Source: Deltaproteobacteria bacterium (lineage in GTDB: Bacteria; Desulfobacterota; DSM-4660; Desulfatiglandales; HGW-15). Taken from it: a stretch of DNA of 5,243 nt. The DNA lies in NCBI GenBank assembly GCA_024641835.1, contig JAHECH010000372.1, positions 1 through 5,243 of the forward strand, in the 5' to 3' direction. The notes below the pieces were generated by a model. That model saw nothing but the letters and a program-made list of their open reading frames with translations. It searched no databases and was not told the DNA's origin. Positions 1 to 5,180 of the stretch are shown one piece after another; the stretch's first letter is position 1; the number at the start of each line of letters is the position of its first letter. Both the position numbers and the translations under genes were made by a program.

Positions 1-424
1 CCGGGGGGGGTGTTCTCTCAGGACCGCAATATCCCCTCAGAGGCTTTCCGAGGGGCCATGGGGGTCTCTTTCAAAATAGAGAAACGAAGAAGTCGCTGCC
101 CGGTGATCAGCTTTAGGCGATGGTTGAGGCGGGCGGAGGGCTCCCCGGGAATACCCATGCAAAGGGGAACATGAAAACAATTGATGCAGCCGCGCCGCCC
201 GCCTTCGCTGCCCCCTTCTTGCGGAGTCTTTCCCAGTCTCTCTTCGTTTCCTCATTTTGAAAGAGACCCCCATGACCCCGATATTTATCAGCGGACAGGC
301 ACAGAAGAGCCCGCCAGTCGGAGCGCTACATCTTCTGGGGCTGCCCGGGGAGACCATGAGGCGAATGGTGCCGTTCAAATAGCTCTGGACGAATTTGATT
401 GCGGCCTGGAAGAACACCCCCCGG
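1..424. repeat. Block of nested imperfect inverted repeats (no gene)
   Basis: This stretch has no credible gene. It contains three nested inverted repeats. The outer pair is 1-29 against 396-424, sharing CCGGGGGG, TGTTCT, CAGG and CCGCAAT blocks with small gaps. The middle pair is 57-90 against 241-274: 34-base arms with three mismatches, including the shared stretch GAAAGAGACCCCCATG on one strand. The inner pair is 127-136 against 195-204, a perfect ten-base GC-rich pair (AGGCGGGCGG). The middle and inner pairs share exactly the same centre (165.5), which suggests one original palindromic or inverted-duplicated unit that has decayed. A miniature inverted-repeat element or the remains of two dispersed repeats in opposite orientation are both possible. 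No transposase or clear target-site duplication is visible, and the left boundary may lie outside the window. Confidence 0.55.
358..413 (-). repeat. Dispersed repeat, copy 1 (short form)
   Basis: Bases 371-413 match 1818-1860 at 35 of 43 positions, and the last 22 positions (392-413) are identical. The 13 bases just before, 358-370 (GAGGCGAATGGTG), also recur exactly at 1764-1776. In the other copy 41 extra bases lie between these two blocks, so this copy looks internally deleted, or the other carries an insertion. Read on the minus strand the shared core translates as FFQAAIKFVQSYLNG. Both copies keep this frame, so the repeat may derive from a decayed coding sequence, but I do not recognise the family. 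Confidence 0.7.
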
Positions 425-467
425 GGTGCTCCGGCTGGGTTGACTCATTCACCCCATTTATGACTCA

Positions 468-487
468 GGACACCAGATAAGGTCTCC
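468..487 (-). terminator. Weak terminator-like hairpin after the DUF47 gene
   Basis: GGACACC at 468-474 pairs with GGTCTCC at 481-487, with one mismatch and a six-base loop. It lies 23 bases beyond the stop codon of the DUF47-family gene. No run of U follows on the minus strand, so it is at best a weak or factor-assisted terminator. No better candidate was seen between here and the left edge. Confidence 0.25.
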
Positions 488-510
488 GCGCCCTTTTGGT
501 CATGCTGAAA

Positions 511-1140
511 CTATGTCATAGCGACATGGATGATCTGCAGGTGATCGCTCGCATCTTCGATCCCGTCACTGATGGAGGTAAGATCTGAGAGAAACTCGGC
601 CAGGACATTCCCTTTCCAGAAGTTGTCTATGGGAACTTCGCGGGCATCGCTGATCAAGATGAACTTGATGTCGTCGATCTTCTTCTCGTAGATCCGGATG
701 GCCAGGATTTTTTCCCTCAGGTCTTCCCCTCTGAGCATCGCTTCAAAAGTGAGCAAGAGCATTTCGCACATCCTCTGGTTCAGGAGTGCGACTCTCACAC
801 TGTCGTCTTTGAGCTTAGCGGGCAGTGCCCCTTCCAGGTAGTAGGCGCTCGTGTCTTTTAGAAGACCAAACACCTCATCTACAAGTTCCACGAACTTGCA
901 CAGATCCGGGCGCAAATAAGGGAGGAATGCGCCCTCATAGATGTGAGAGACGACCTCTCTCCTGACGGAATCCCCTTCCCTTTCCAGGTCCATCACGTCC
1001 CGCATCAGATTCCGGTCCTGTTTTTCCAGAGCATTTCTGAAGAGGCCGCAGGCCGTACAGAGGAGCTTGATGTGTTTTCTGATATCCTCTGTGACTTCCC
1101 GTTCTTTCTTGCCGTGCGATAGTATCTTTTCAAGAAACAT
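511..1140 (-). CDS. DUF47 / PhoU-like family protein
   Basis: The product is a 209-residue, soluble, all-helical protein of the DUF47 (PhoU_div, TIGR00153) family, distantly related to the phosphate regulator PhoU. Visible family marks are LEREGDSVRRE at residues 52-62 followed by FLPYLRPDLCKFVELVDEV (72-90), and a second half with EKKIDDIKF (152-160) and DLTSISDGIEDASDHL (186-201), the usual two-repeat three-helix layout with acidic metal-binding positions. Length is normal for the family. I chose the ATG at 1140 because AGAGG lies five bases upstream and the protein then begins MFLEKIL, as is common in relatives. An ATG at 1155 in the same frame would add five residues but lacks a ribosome binding site. 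The start overlaps the CBS gene by 11 bases, implying coupled translation. Family members generally sit beside Pit phosphate permeases and are thought to modulate them; here no permease is adjacent, so the role is inferred only. Confidence 0.9.
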   Translation of the reverse strand: MFLEKILSHGKKEREVTEDIRKHIKLLCTACGLFRNALEKQDRNLMRDVMDLEREGDSVRREVVSHIYEGAFLPYLRPDLCKFVELVDEVFGLLKDTSAYYLEGALPAKLKDDSVRVALLNQRMCEMLLLTFEAMLRGEDLREKILAIRIYEKKIDDIKFILISDAREVPIDNFWKGNVLAEFLSDLTSISDGIEDASDHLQIIHVAMT

Positions 1141-1534
1141 GATCCCCTCTTGCATGTGCGATGAGCTCAGCCGCCATCACGTCTAGCAAAGAAACAAGGC
1201 CGATGATTTTCCCTTCGTCACAAACGAAAAGTCTCGCGATGTTCGATTTCTCCATAAGCGTCGCCGCATCGTCCATGTCGCTCTCTTTGTCGATGCAAAC
1301 AATGGGCTTGGCAGCAATCTCAGCTACTTTGATCTTTTTCGGGTTCATGCCCTTAGCGAGAACTTTGAAGACGATGTCTCTCGAGGTGAGAACACCGAAA
1401 TCGCCCTCCGCAGAAGAGAAACGGACAGCAACGGAACGGATTCTCCTGTCCACCATTGTTTCTGCCGCCTCATAGACAGACTTATTGCCATCGATCACTT
1501 CTATCTTGCTGGTCATAAACTCCTGCACTTTCAT
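1130..1534 (-). CDS. Two-CBS-domain protein
   Basis: The product is a 134-residue cytoplasmic protein made almost entirely of a tandem CBS pair (Bateman module). The first domain covers about residues 1-60 and the second about 66-126. Each ends in the usual ligand-facing motif: GVLTSRD at 47-53 and GLVSLLD at 112-118, where the Ser/Thr and Asp typically contact the ribose of an adenine nucleotide. The N-terminal MKVQEFMTSKI is the classic start of a stand-alone CBS protein. No catalytic, DNA-binding or membrane domain is attached. GGGGG and GAGG elements precede the ATG at 1534. The gene is first in a two-gene unit with its own promoter at 1721-1748, and its 3' end overlaps the DUF47-family gene. 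A nucleotide-sensing role acting with that partner is a reasonable inference. The ligand is unknown. Confidence 0.92.
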   Translation of the reverse strand: MKVQEFMTSKIEVIDGNKSVYEAAETMVDRRIRSVAVRFSSAEGDFGVLTSRDIVFKVLAKGMNPKKIKVAEIAAKPIVCIDKESDMDDAATLMEKSNIARLFVCDEGKIIGLVSLLDVMAAELIAHARGDHVS

Positions 1535-1714
1535 TTCCTCACCCCCTTCTTACCGTTCTTAGCCTCCCGCGCTGCGAAGGAAACCGTATGCTTTCCCTTC
1601 TCTCACACGTAAAGTCCTCCTCTCCGTCCCTTCCGAAGCCATCACTCCAGAAACGCAGTCGCGAGGAGGAAGAAAACCGTTTTGAGAAAGCCCCCTGCTC
1701 GAACAAAGCACCAT
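1535..1714 (-). other. Long 5' leader of the CBS-DUF47 unit
   Basis: About 180 bases separate the predicted transcription start (near 1714) from the CBS start codon. The leader contains a perfect AGGAGG (1616-1621) seven bases before a GTG that is at once followed by TGA (1603-1608). It also holds a 27-codon ORF, 1559-1642 (MASEGTERRT...LRSAGG), ending 24 bases before the CBS gene. That ORF has only a GGAG two bases from its ATG, so its translation is doubtful. I recognise no riboswitch class. Confidence 0.3.
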
Positions 1715-1720
1715 TGAAAT

Positions 1721-1748
1721 ATTATCAGCTTTAAGGACTGTGGGTCAA
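1721..1748 (-). promoter_or_regulatory. Sigma-70-type promoter for the CBS-DUF47 unit
   Basis: Read on the minus strand, TTGACC (1743-1748) and GATAAT (1721-1726) lie 16 bases apart, each one base off consensus. Transcription would begin near 1714. The promoter lies just downstream, in minus-strand sense, of the dispersed repeat at 1764-1860, and it makes the CBS-DUF47 pair independent of the amino-acid transporter operon. Confidence 0.65.
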
Positions 1749-1763
1749 ACACTTACGGTCCTT

Positions 1764-1860
1764 GAGGCGAATGGTGTCCTTCGACTTTCGTTCAGGACGG
1801 TGAGCAAGGTCAAACCGCCGTCCAAGTGGTTCCTGATCAATTTGATTGCGGCCTGGAAGA
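1764..1860 (-). repeat. Dispersed repeat, copy 2 (long form)
   Basis: This is the longer copy of the repeat also found at 358-413. Bases 1764-1776 are identical to 358-370, and 1818-1860 match 371-413 at 35 of 43 positions with a perfect final 22. Its minus-strand translation reads IFQAAIKLIRNHLDGGLTLL and continues open to a TGA inside the promoter's -35 region, with no convincing start or ribosome binding site. It lies in the gap between the transporter operon and the CBS promoter. A decayed gene end or a mobile-element remnant is possible; I do not recognise the family. Confidence 0.7.
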
Positions 1861-1863
1861 TCG

Positions 1864-1882
1864 CCTCCCGACAGGGGGGAGG
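1864..1882 (-). terminator. GC-rich hairpin downstream of the transporter operon
   Basis: CCTCCC (1864-1869) and GGGAGG (1877-1882) form a perfect six-base stem with a seven-base loop about 70 bases past the last permease stop codon. No U tract follows on the minus strand, so it is not a canonical intrinsic terminator. It is the strongest stem I found in the gap 1883-1951 and the stretch just beyond. It may act with Rho or only protect the 3' end. Confidence 0.25.
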
Positions 1883-1951
1883 TCGCAGTGTTATCTGTAA
1901 AGGAATTTTTGGGACGCCACACTAGTCCAAATTGCAGAAGTAGGTAAATCA

Positions 1952-2626
1952 TCAAAGCATATGATGATCGAACCCCGGAAGACGAAGGTGGCATTCCAGC
2001 CGGTAGAGGAGCCAGCTCGCGAGAGAGGTCAAAACAAGATAGATCAGGCCAACAATGATGAAGATCTCCGTGTACTTGAAGGTTTCCGAAGCAATCACCT
2101 TACCCTCACCTGTAAGTTCAATACACGTAATCATGTAGGCGAGCGAGGAGTACTTGATAAGATAGATGATTTCATTCCCGCAGCCTGGCAGTGCCCGACG
2201 GAAGGCTTGCGGAAGGATGATGGAAAAGATCATTCGGGTTTTTGTGAAACCAAGGGCCCGAGCGGCCAAGCGCTGGCCTTCCTTTATGGAAAGGAACGCC
2301 CCTCTCACATACTCCGAATGGTAGGCGCCACTGCAAAGCGAAAACCCAATGACGGATGCAACGAAAGGGGTCAGGTAAATGCCTATATGAGGCAGGCCAA
2401 AATACCATATGAAAAGCTGGACCACCAGCGGGAAACCGCGGAACACGGTGACATAGGCATTCGAAACAGCCGCCACTAAGGGATGTCCATAGACACGTAA
2501 CGCGCCCACGGTGAATCCGATCACAAGGCCAAAAGCTCCAGAGGGAATGATCAACTGCATGCTGACCATGAGCCCCCTTATGAGGGCCGGGATCACTTCC
2601 TGCTGGATGAACTGAAGCTCTCCCAT
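1952..2626 (-). CDS. Amino-acid ABC transporter permease (subunit B)
   Basis: The product is a 224-residue inner-membrane permease of the polar amino-acid (HisM/GlnP-like, TC 3.A.1.3) family. It has about five hydrophobic segments (roughly residues 17-43, 56-76, 84-104, 155-172 and 187-207). YVTVFRGFPLVVQLF (58-72) is typical of the family. The cytoplasmic EAA loop, which docks on the ATPase, is KEGQRLAARALGFTKTR at 115-131, followed by SIILPQAFRRALPG. The C-terminus LRLPGFDHHML carries the usual L/I-PG ending. Length is normal. The start codon is separated from the ATPase stop codon by one base (TAA-A-ATG) and has no strong ribosome binding site, so it is probably translated by coupling. It should pair with the product of 3406-4074 to form the channel. 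It is the last gene of the operon. Confidence 0.95.
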   Translation of the reverse strand: MGELQFIQQEVIPALIRGLMVSMQLIIPSGAFGLVIGFTVGALRVYGHPLVAAVSNAYVTVFRGFPLVVQLFIWYFGLPHIGIYLTPFVASVIGFSLCSGAYHSEYVRGAFLSIKEGQRLAARALGFTKTRMIFSIILPQAFRRALPGCGNEIIYLIKYSSLAYMITCIELTGEGKVIASETFKYTEIFIIVGLIYLVLTSLASWLLYRLECHLRLPGFDHHML

Positions 2627-2627
2627 T

Positions 2628-3392
2628 TTATCGTGAATCCCCGTACAGGCCCGTCAGCTTGGAGCAGAATTCCCTTGTTCTGGCGCATTCTGCCTGAGAG
2701 AGAATCTTCGAAGGTAGCCCTGTTTCTACGATAGCACCGTTTTCCATGAAGACGATCTCATCCGCAAGGTCGCTGGCAAATCCTATCTGATGCGTGGCCA
2801 TGATCATGGTCATGCCCTCAGCGCCAAGAGATCGTATAACCGCGTGCACCTCGGTGATCAGTTCGGGGTCCAGTGCGGAGGTGGGTTCGTCGAGGAGCAT
2901 CACCTTGGGATCCATGGCAAGCGCCCTTGCAATCGATACACGCTGCTTCTGCCCTCCAGAGAGCTGGGCAGGGTACTTGGAAACATGGTCCTTGAGGCCG
3001 ACCCTCTCCAGTTCTGCCATAGCCCTTTCTCTCGCGTCTGCTTGGCCCATGGCCCGGACCCGCACCAGACCGATTTCCACGTTTCTAAGAGCGGTAAGGT
3101 GGTCGAAGAGGTTGAAATCTTGAAAGATCATTCCCACCTTTTGCCGGTAGGCATAGAGTTCCTTTTTCTTTGAATGAAGGATCTCCTGGCCTTCGAGCCA
3201 GATGCGGCCCTTGTCAGGCATGACGAGAAAATTGATGCATTGGAGGAGAGTGCTTTTCCCTGCGCCGGATGGGCCGATGAGCACCTTGATTTCACCCTGG
3301 CGGACAGAGAGGCAAGCATCTTTCAGAACTTCCTTTCCACTGTATCTCTTGGTGAGGTTTTCAACCTTCAGGACTGGATTATCTTCGGCCAT
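2628..3392 (-). CDS. Amino-acid ABC transporter ATP-binding protein
   Basis: The product is a 254-residue cytoplasmic ATPase of the GlnQ/HisP family that energises amino-acid import. All nucleotide-site motifs are intact: Walker A GPSGAGKST (residues 40-48), Q-loop FQDFNLF (90-96), signature LSGGQKQR (144-151), Walker B VMLLDEP with D-loop SALD (164-175), and H-loop histidine 201 in MATHQIGFA, where relatives more often have THEMGFA. I chose the ATG at 3392, which has GAGG about ten bases upstream and gives the normal N-terminus. An in-frame ATG at 3416 would add eight residues and overlap the upstream permease by 11 bases. With the chosen start the gap to that permease is 13 bases. The protein should act as a homodimer beneath the two permeases encoded on either side of it. 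Confidence 0.96.
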   Translation of the reverse strand: MAEDNPVLKVENLTKRYSGKEVLKDACLSVRQGEIKVLIGPSGAGKSTLLQCINFLVMPDKGRIWLEGQEILHSKKKELYAYRQKVGMIFQDFNLFDHLTALRNVEIGLVRVRAMGQADARERAMAELERVGLKDHVSKYPAQLSGGQKQRVSIARALAMDPKVMLLDEPTSALDPELITEVHAVIRSLGAEGMTMIMATHQIGFASDLADEIVFMENGAIVETGLPSKILSQAECARTREFCSKLTGLYGDSR

Positions 3393-3405
3393 GACGATCA
3401 AACCT

Positions 3406-4074
3406 CTATCGCCCATATCCTGGAATTCTCATCTTCTCTTCCAGAAGACGAAGAGCTTTCACTCCAAGGTATGTCAAAATAAGAAAAATCACTCCCGCGG
3501 TGAAGTAGAGGGGCAAGTGCTGGTACGTTCGCGAAGCCACGAAGTGGGCACGAGCCATGACCTCCGCAACTCCCACGGCATAGGCCACTGCCGAGTCCTT
3601 TAAGACGACGGAGTACTCGTTCGACCAACCTGGAATGGACAGTCGCAGGGCTTGTGGCAGAATGATGAAGAGGATCGCCTTGGGATCACTCATCCCGAGA
3701 GCCCTTGCTGCTTTGAATTGGCCTTCCGGCAGAGAAAGGATGCCTGATCTGAAAATCTGGGACTGGTAAGCAGCGCTGATGAGACCGAGAACGATCACCG
3801 CCGCAGTAAACGCTGAAATATTGATGCCCGCAAGGCTGAAGAGACCGAAGTAAAACAGGAAGAGAAGCACGAGCAGTGGAACCCCTCTGAAGAACCAGAC
3901 ATAGGCCCACGCGATTTTGCGCACACCGGAGTTCCCGTACACCTGTACCAGAGCCAGGATCACCCCCAACACAAGGCCTAAAGCCATAGCCCCAAGGACC
4001 AGGACAATGGTGACGAGGGACCCTGTCAGCAGGTACGGTAAAGCATCCTCAACCGCTGTGAGATATTGGGTCAT
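3406..4074 (-). CDS. Amino-acid ABC transporter permease (subunit A)
   Basis: The product is a 222-residue inner-membrane permease of the same polar amino-acid family as the gene at 1952-2626, but clearly diverged from it, so the channel is a heterodimer. Hydrophobic segments lie near residues 18-43, 55-80, 86-104, 154-172 and 188-208. AYVWFFRGVPLLVLLF (57-72) and the EAA loop PEGQFKAARALGMSDPKA (116-133) followed by FIILPQALRLSIPG are diagnostic. The C-terminus ends RIPGYGR. The ATG at 4074 follows AAGGG with a five-base spacer. The gene begins directly after a pair of hairpins that separate it from the binding-protein gene, which may limit how much permease is made relative to binding protein. 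Confidence 0.95.
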   Translation of the reverse strand: MTQYLTAVEDALPYLLTGSLVTIVLVLGAMALGLVLGVILALVQVYGNSGVRKIAWAYVWFFRGVPLLVLLFLFYFGLFSLAGINISAFTAAVIVLGLISAAYQSQIFRSGILSLPEGQFKAARALGMSDPKAILFIILPQALRLSIPGWSNEYSVVLKDSAVAYAVGVAEVMARAHFVASRTYQHLPLYFTAGVIFLILTYLGVKALRLLEEKMRIPGYGR

Positions 4075-4084
4075 TCCAGCCCTT

Positions 4085-4102
4085 TTTTGGGTCTTCCCAA
4101 AA
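4085..4102 (-). promoter_or_regulatory. Small hairpin abutting the permease ribosome binding site
   Basis: TTTTGGG (4085-4091) and CCCAAAA (4096-4102) form a perfect seven-base stem with a four-base loop. On the transcript the stem ends right next to the AAGGG ribosome binding site (4080-4084) of the permease gene at 3406-4074. It could affect access to that site or help set the transcript end left by the larger hairpin just upstream. Confidence 0.45.
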
Positions 4103-4105
4103 CTT

Positions 4106-4137
4106 AGAAGGCATCAGAGATACTCCTGATGCCTTCT
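4106..4137 (-). terminator. Intercistronic hairpin after the binding-protein gene
   Basis: AGAAGGCATCAG (4106-4117) pairs perfectly with CTGATGCCTTCT (4126-4137) around an eight-base loop, giving a 12-base stem 30 bases past the binding-protein stop codon. On the minus strand it is followed by AAGTTTT, a poor U tract, so partial termination or protection of the upstream mRNA end is more likely than full termination. The same layout between binding protein and permeases is known from periplasmic transport operons such as his and mal, where it raises binding-protein output. Confidence 0.6.
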
Positions 4138-4167
4138 GTTGTCCACCGGAACAGGAATATCCTGATG

Positions 4168-4929
4168 CTAGTCCACCTCAAATTTCTTCTTCAACTCTGC
4201 CCAGTGAGGAGAAGCCATCAGCTTCTTCAATCCCTCGTTCAGTTTCTTCAGCAGCTCTGTATCTTCCTTGCGGACCGCATAGGCAAACTCCTCATCGGGC
4301 ATGCCAAATTTTCCCACTATCTTGACGGGCTTCTTCTTGACTGCATCCTTGGCTGGAGCATCATCCATGGCAGCAGCCACGATCCGGCCGTTCAGCACGT
4401 CCTCCACAGCAAGGGGGGCAGAGTCGTAGTAGACAAGAGAGAATTTCTTCTTCCCCTTCTTGATCAGGTTTTCCTCTATCCACTTCGCTTCCGTCGTTCC
4501 CCTCTGAACACCGACCTTGTTTCCCTTGGAAAAGATCTGGTCCACGGTGCGTTTAGCGTCTTTCTTGGCAACCAGAACTTGGGCGATCTTCCAGTAAGGA
4601 ATCGTGAAATTCACCTGCTCTCTTCTCTTTTCGTTCACACTCATTCCAGACGCAATCATATCAATCTTCTTTGCATTGAGGCTTGGGATGATCCCGTCCC
4701 AATCCATGGGTTGATGTTTGACCTTGAAGCCCATTTCCTTGGCAATCCAGTCCAGCGCCCTCACATCAAATCCATCTGGATTACCGTTCTTATCCACAAA
4801 GGCAAAGGGCGGGAAATTGGCATCGATACCATTGATGTAGACCTTCTCTTGGGAGAAAACACTGGGAGCAGTCGCTAAAGCCAACAGGGTTAGAACCGAA
4901 ACCAAACTGAACAAGAACCTTTTTTTCAT
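4168..4929 (-). CDS. Amino-acid ABC transporter periplasmic binding protein
   Basis: The product is a 253-residue secreted protein of the family 3 solute-binding proteins (HisJ/GlnH/ArtJ type), which captures an amino acid in the periplasm and delivers it to the permeases. A signal peptide is clear: MKKR, a hydrophobic core, then cleavage probably after VFS at residue 26, leaving mature QEK. There is no lipobox cysteine. Ligand-site features by family analogy are Phe39 in the stacking position, Arg102 in SVNEKRREQVNF (alpha-carboxylate clamp), GTT at 144-146 and Asp189 in AAAMDDAPA (alpha-amino contact). The family signature near residue 53 reads GFDVRALDWIA, with Arg57 where Asp or Glu is usual. 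The ATG at 4929 is preferred because AAAGGAG (4939-4945) is nine bases upstream. The in-frame ATG at 4938 touches that site directly and would add three residues. It is the first gene of the operon. The substrate is undetermined. Confidence 0.95.
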   Translation of the reverse strand: MKKRFLFSLVSVLTLLALATAPSVFSQEKVYINGIDANFPPFAFVDKNGNPDGFDVRALDWIAKEMGFKVKHQPMDWDGIIPSLNAKKIDMIASGMSVNEKRREQVNFTIPYWKIAQVLVAKKDAKRTVDQIFSKGNKVGVQRGTTEAKWIEENLIKKGKKKFSLVYYDSAPLAVEDVLNGRIVAAAMDDAPAKDAVKKKPVKIVGKFGMPDEEFAYAVRKEDTELLKKLNEGLKKLMASPHWAELKKKFEVD

Positions 4930-4938
4930 AGTCTCCAT

Positions 4939-4945
4939 CTCCTTT
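4939..4945 (-). promoter_or_regulatory. Ribosome binding site of the binding-protein gene
   Basis: AAAGGAG on the minus strand lies nine bases before the ATG at 4929 and zero bases before the ATG at 4938. It therefore decides in favour of the downstream start (MKKRF). Confidence 0.75.
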
Positions 4946-4979
4946 CATCAAGCCTTTCTATGTGCGTCAGTCCAAGCCA

Positions 4980-4998
4980 TTCCCCGAGGGGCGGGGAA
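4980..4998. promoter_or_regulatory. Perfect palindrome at the transporter transcription start
   Basis: TTCCCC (4980-4985) and GGGGAA (4993-4998) are perfect inverted arms around seven bases, directly next to the -10 box (4999-5004) and covering the expected start near 4992. It could be an operator for a repressor or, in RNA, a 5' stem protecting the transcript. The sequence does not tell these apart. Confidence 0.45.
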
Positions 4999-5027
4999 AG
5001 TATAGGATAGACGGATAGAGATGTCAA
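4999..5027 (-). promoter_or_regulatory. Sigma-70 promoter of the amino-acid transporter operon
   Basis: On the minus strand TTGACA (5022-5027, perfect) and TATACT (4999-5004, one base off) are 17 bases apart, a near-ideal promoter. Transcription should begin near 4992, giving a leader of about 60 bases to the binding-protein start. Confidence 0.8.
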
Positions 5028-5040
5028 AGCCCAAAACAGG

Positions 5041-5057
5041 CATGGTGCTCGCCCATG
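5041..5057. promoter_or_regulatory. Short dyad between two divergent promoters
   Basis: CATGG (5041-5045) and CCATG (5053-5057) are inverted around seven bases. The dyad sits close to the middle of the 37 bases separating the -35 boxes of the divergent promoters, a natural place for a shared regulator. The arms are short, so chance is not excluded. Confidence 0.25.
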
Positions 5058-5064
5058 ATCTCTC

Positions 5065-5094
5065 TTGACCGAAGTGTCGAGCCTCGCCTATATT
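5065..5094 (+). promoter_or_regulatory. Divergent promoter for the plus-strand gene
   Basis: TTGACC (5065-5070) and TATATT (5089-5094) lie 18 bases apart, each one base off consensus. Transcription would begin near 5101, about 80 bases before the GTG start at 5181. It faces away from the transporter promoter. Confidence 0.55.
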
Positions 5095-5180
5095 CAGAGT
5101 TGCTAATACAAACCCATTTTTCCGTTTAACCATAGCGGAAGGCTTTCTGGTCCGATTTTCCCGTTCAGGAGGTTTTCACT

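Noticed and set aside
171..260. Plus-strand 29-codon ORF (MKTIDAAAPPAFAAPF...) with AAGGGG upstream
   Set aside because: The binding site is plausible, but the peptide is low in complexity, no promoter was found and the ORF ends inside an inverted-repeat arm. Probably chance.
37..417. Minus-strand reading frame of 126 codons in the left repeat block
   Set aside because: It runs through both arms of the inverted repeats, shows no domain or ribosome binding site and has a compositionally odd product. It is better explained as a chance frame in repeat DNA.
411..427. CACCC...GGGTG palindrome as a terminator of the DUF47 gene
   Set aside because: The stem is only five bases with a tight C-rich loop and no U tract, and it lies about 85 bases past the stop codon. 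It is more likely part of the repeat boundary.
1902..1931. Possible terminator hairpin TTTGGAC...GTCCCAAA after the last permease gene
   Set aside because: The stem needs a bulge, the loop is wide and no U tract follows on the transcribed strand.
1731..1994. Minus-strand reading frame of 87 codons between the transporter and CBS genes
   Set aside because: It starts inside the end of the permease gene in another frame and passes through the dispersed repeat and the CBS promoter. It does not use the frame shared by the two repeat copies.
1961..2479. Plus-strand reading frame of 172 codons
   Set aside because: Antisense to the permease gene, with a highly polar product lacking any motif.
4129..4878. 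Plus-strand reading frame of 249 codons opposite the binding-protein gene
   Set aside because: It lies antisense to a well-supported gene with intact family motifs. Its translation looks like no known protein and it has no good ribosome binding site, so it is a shadow frame.
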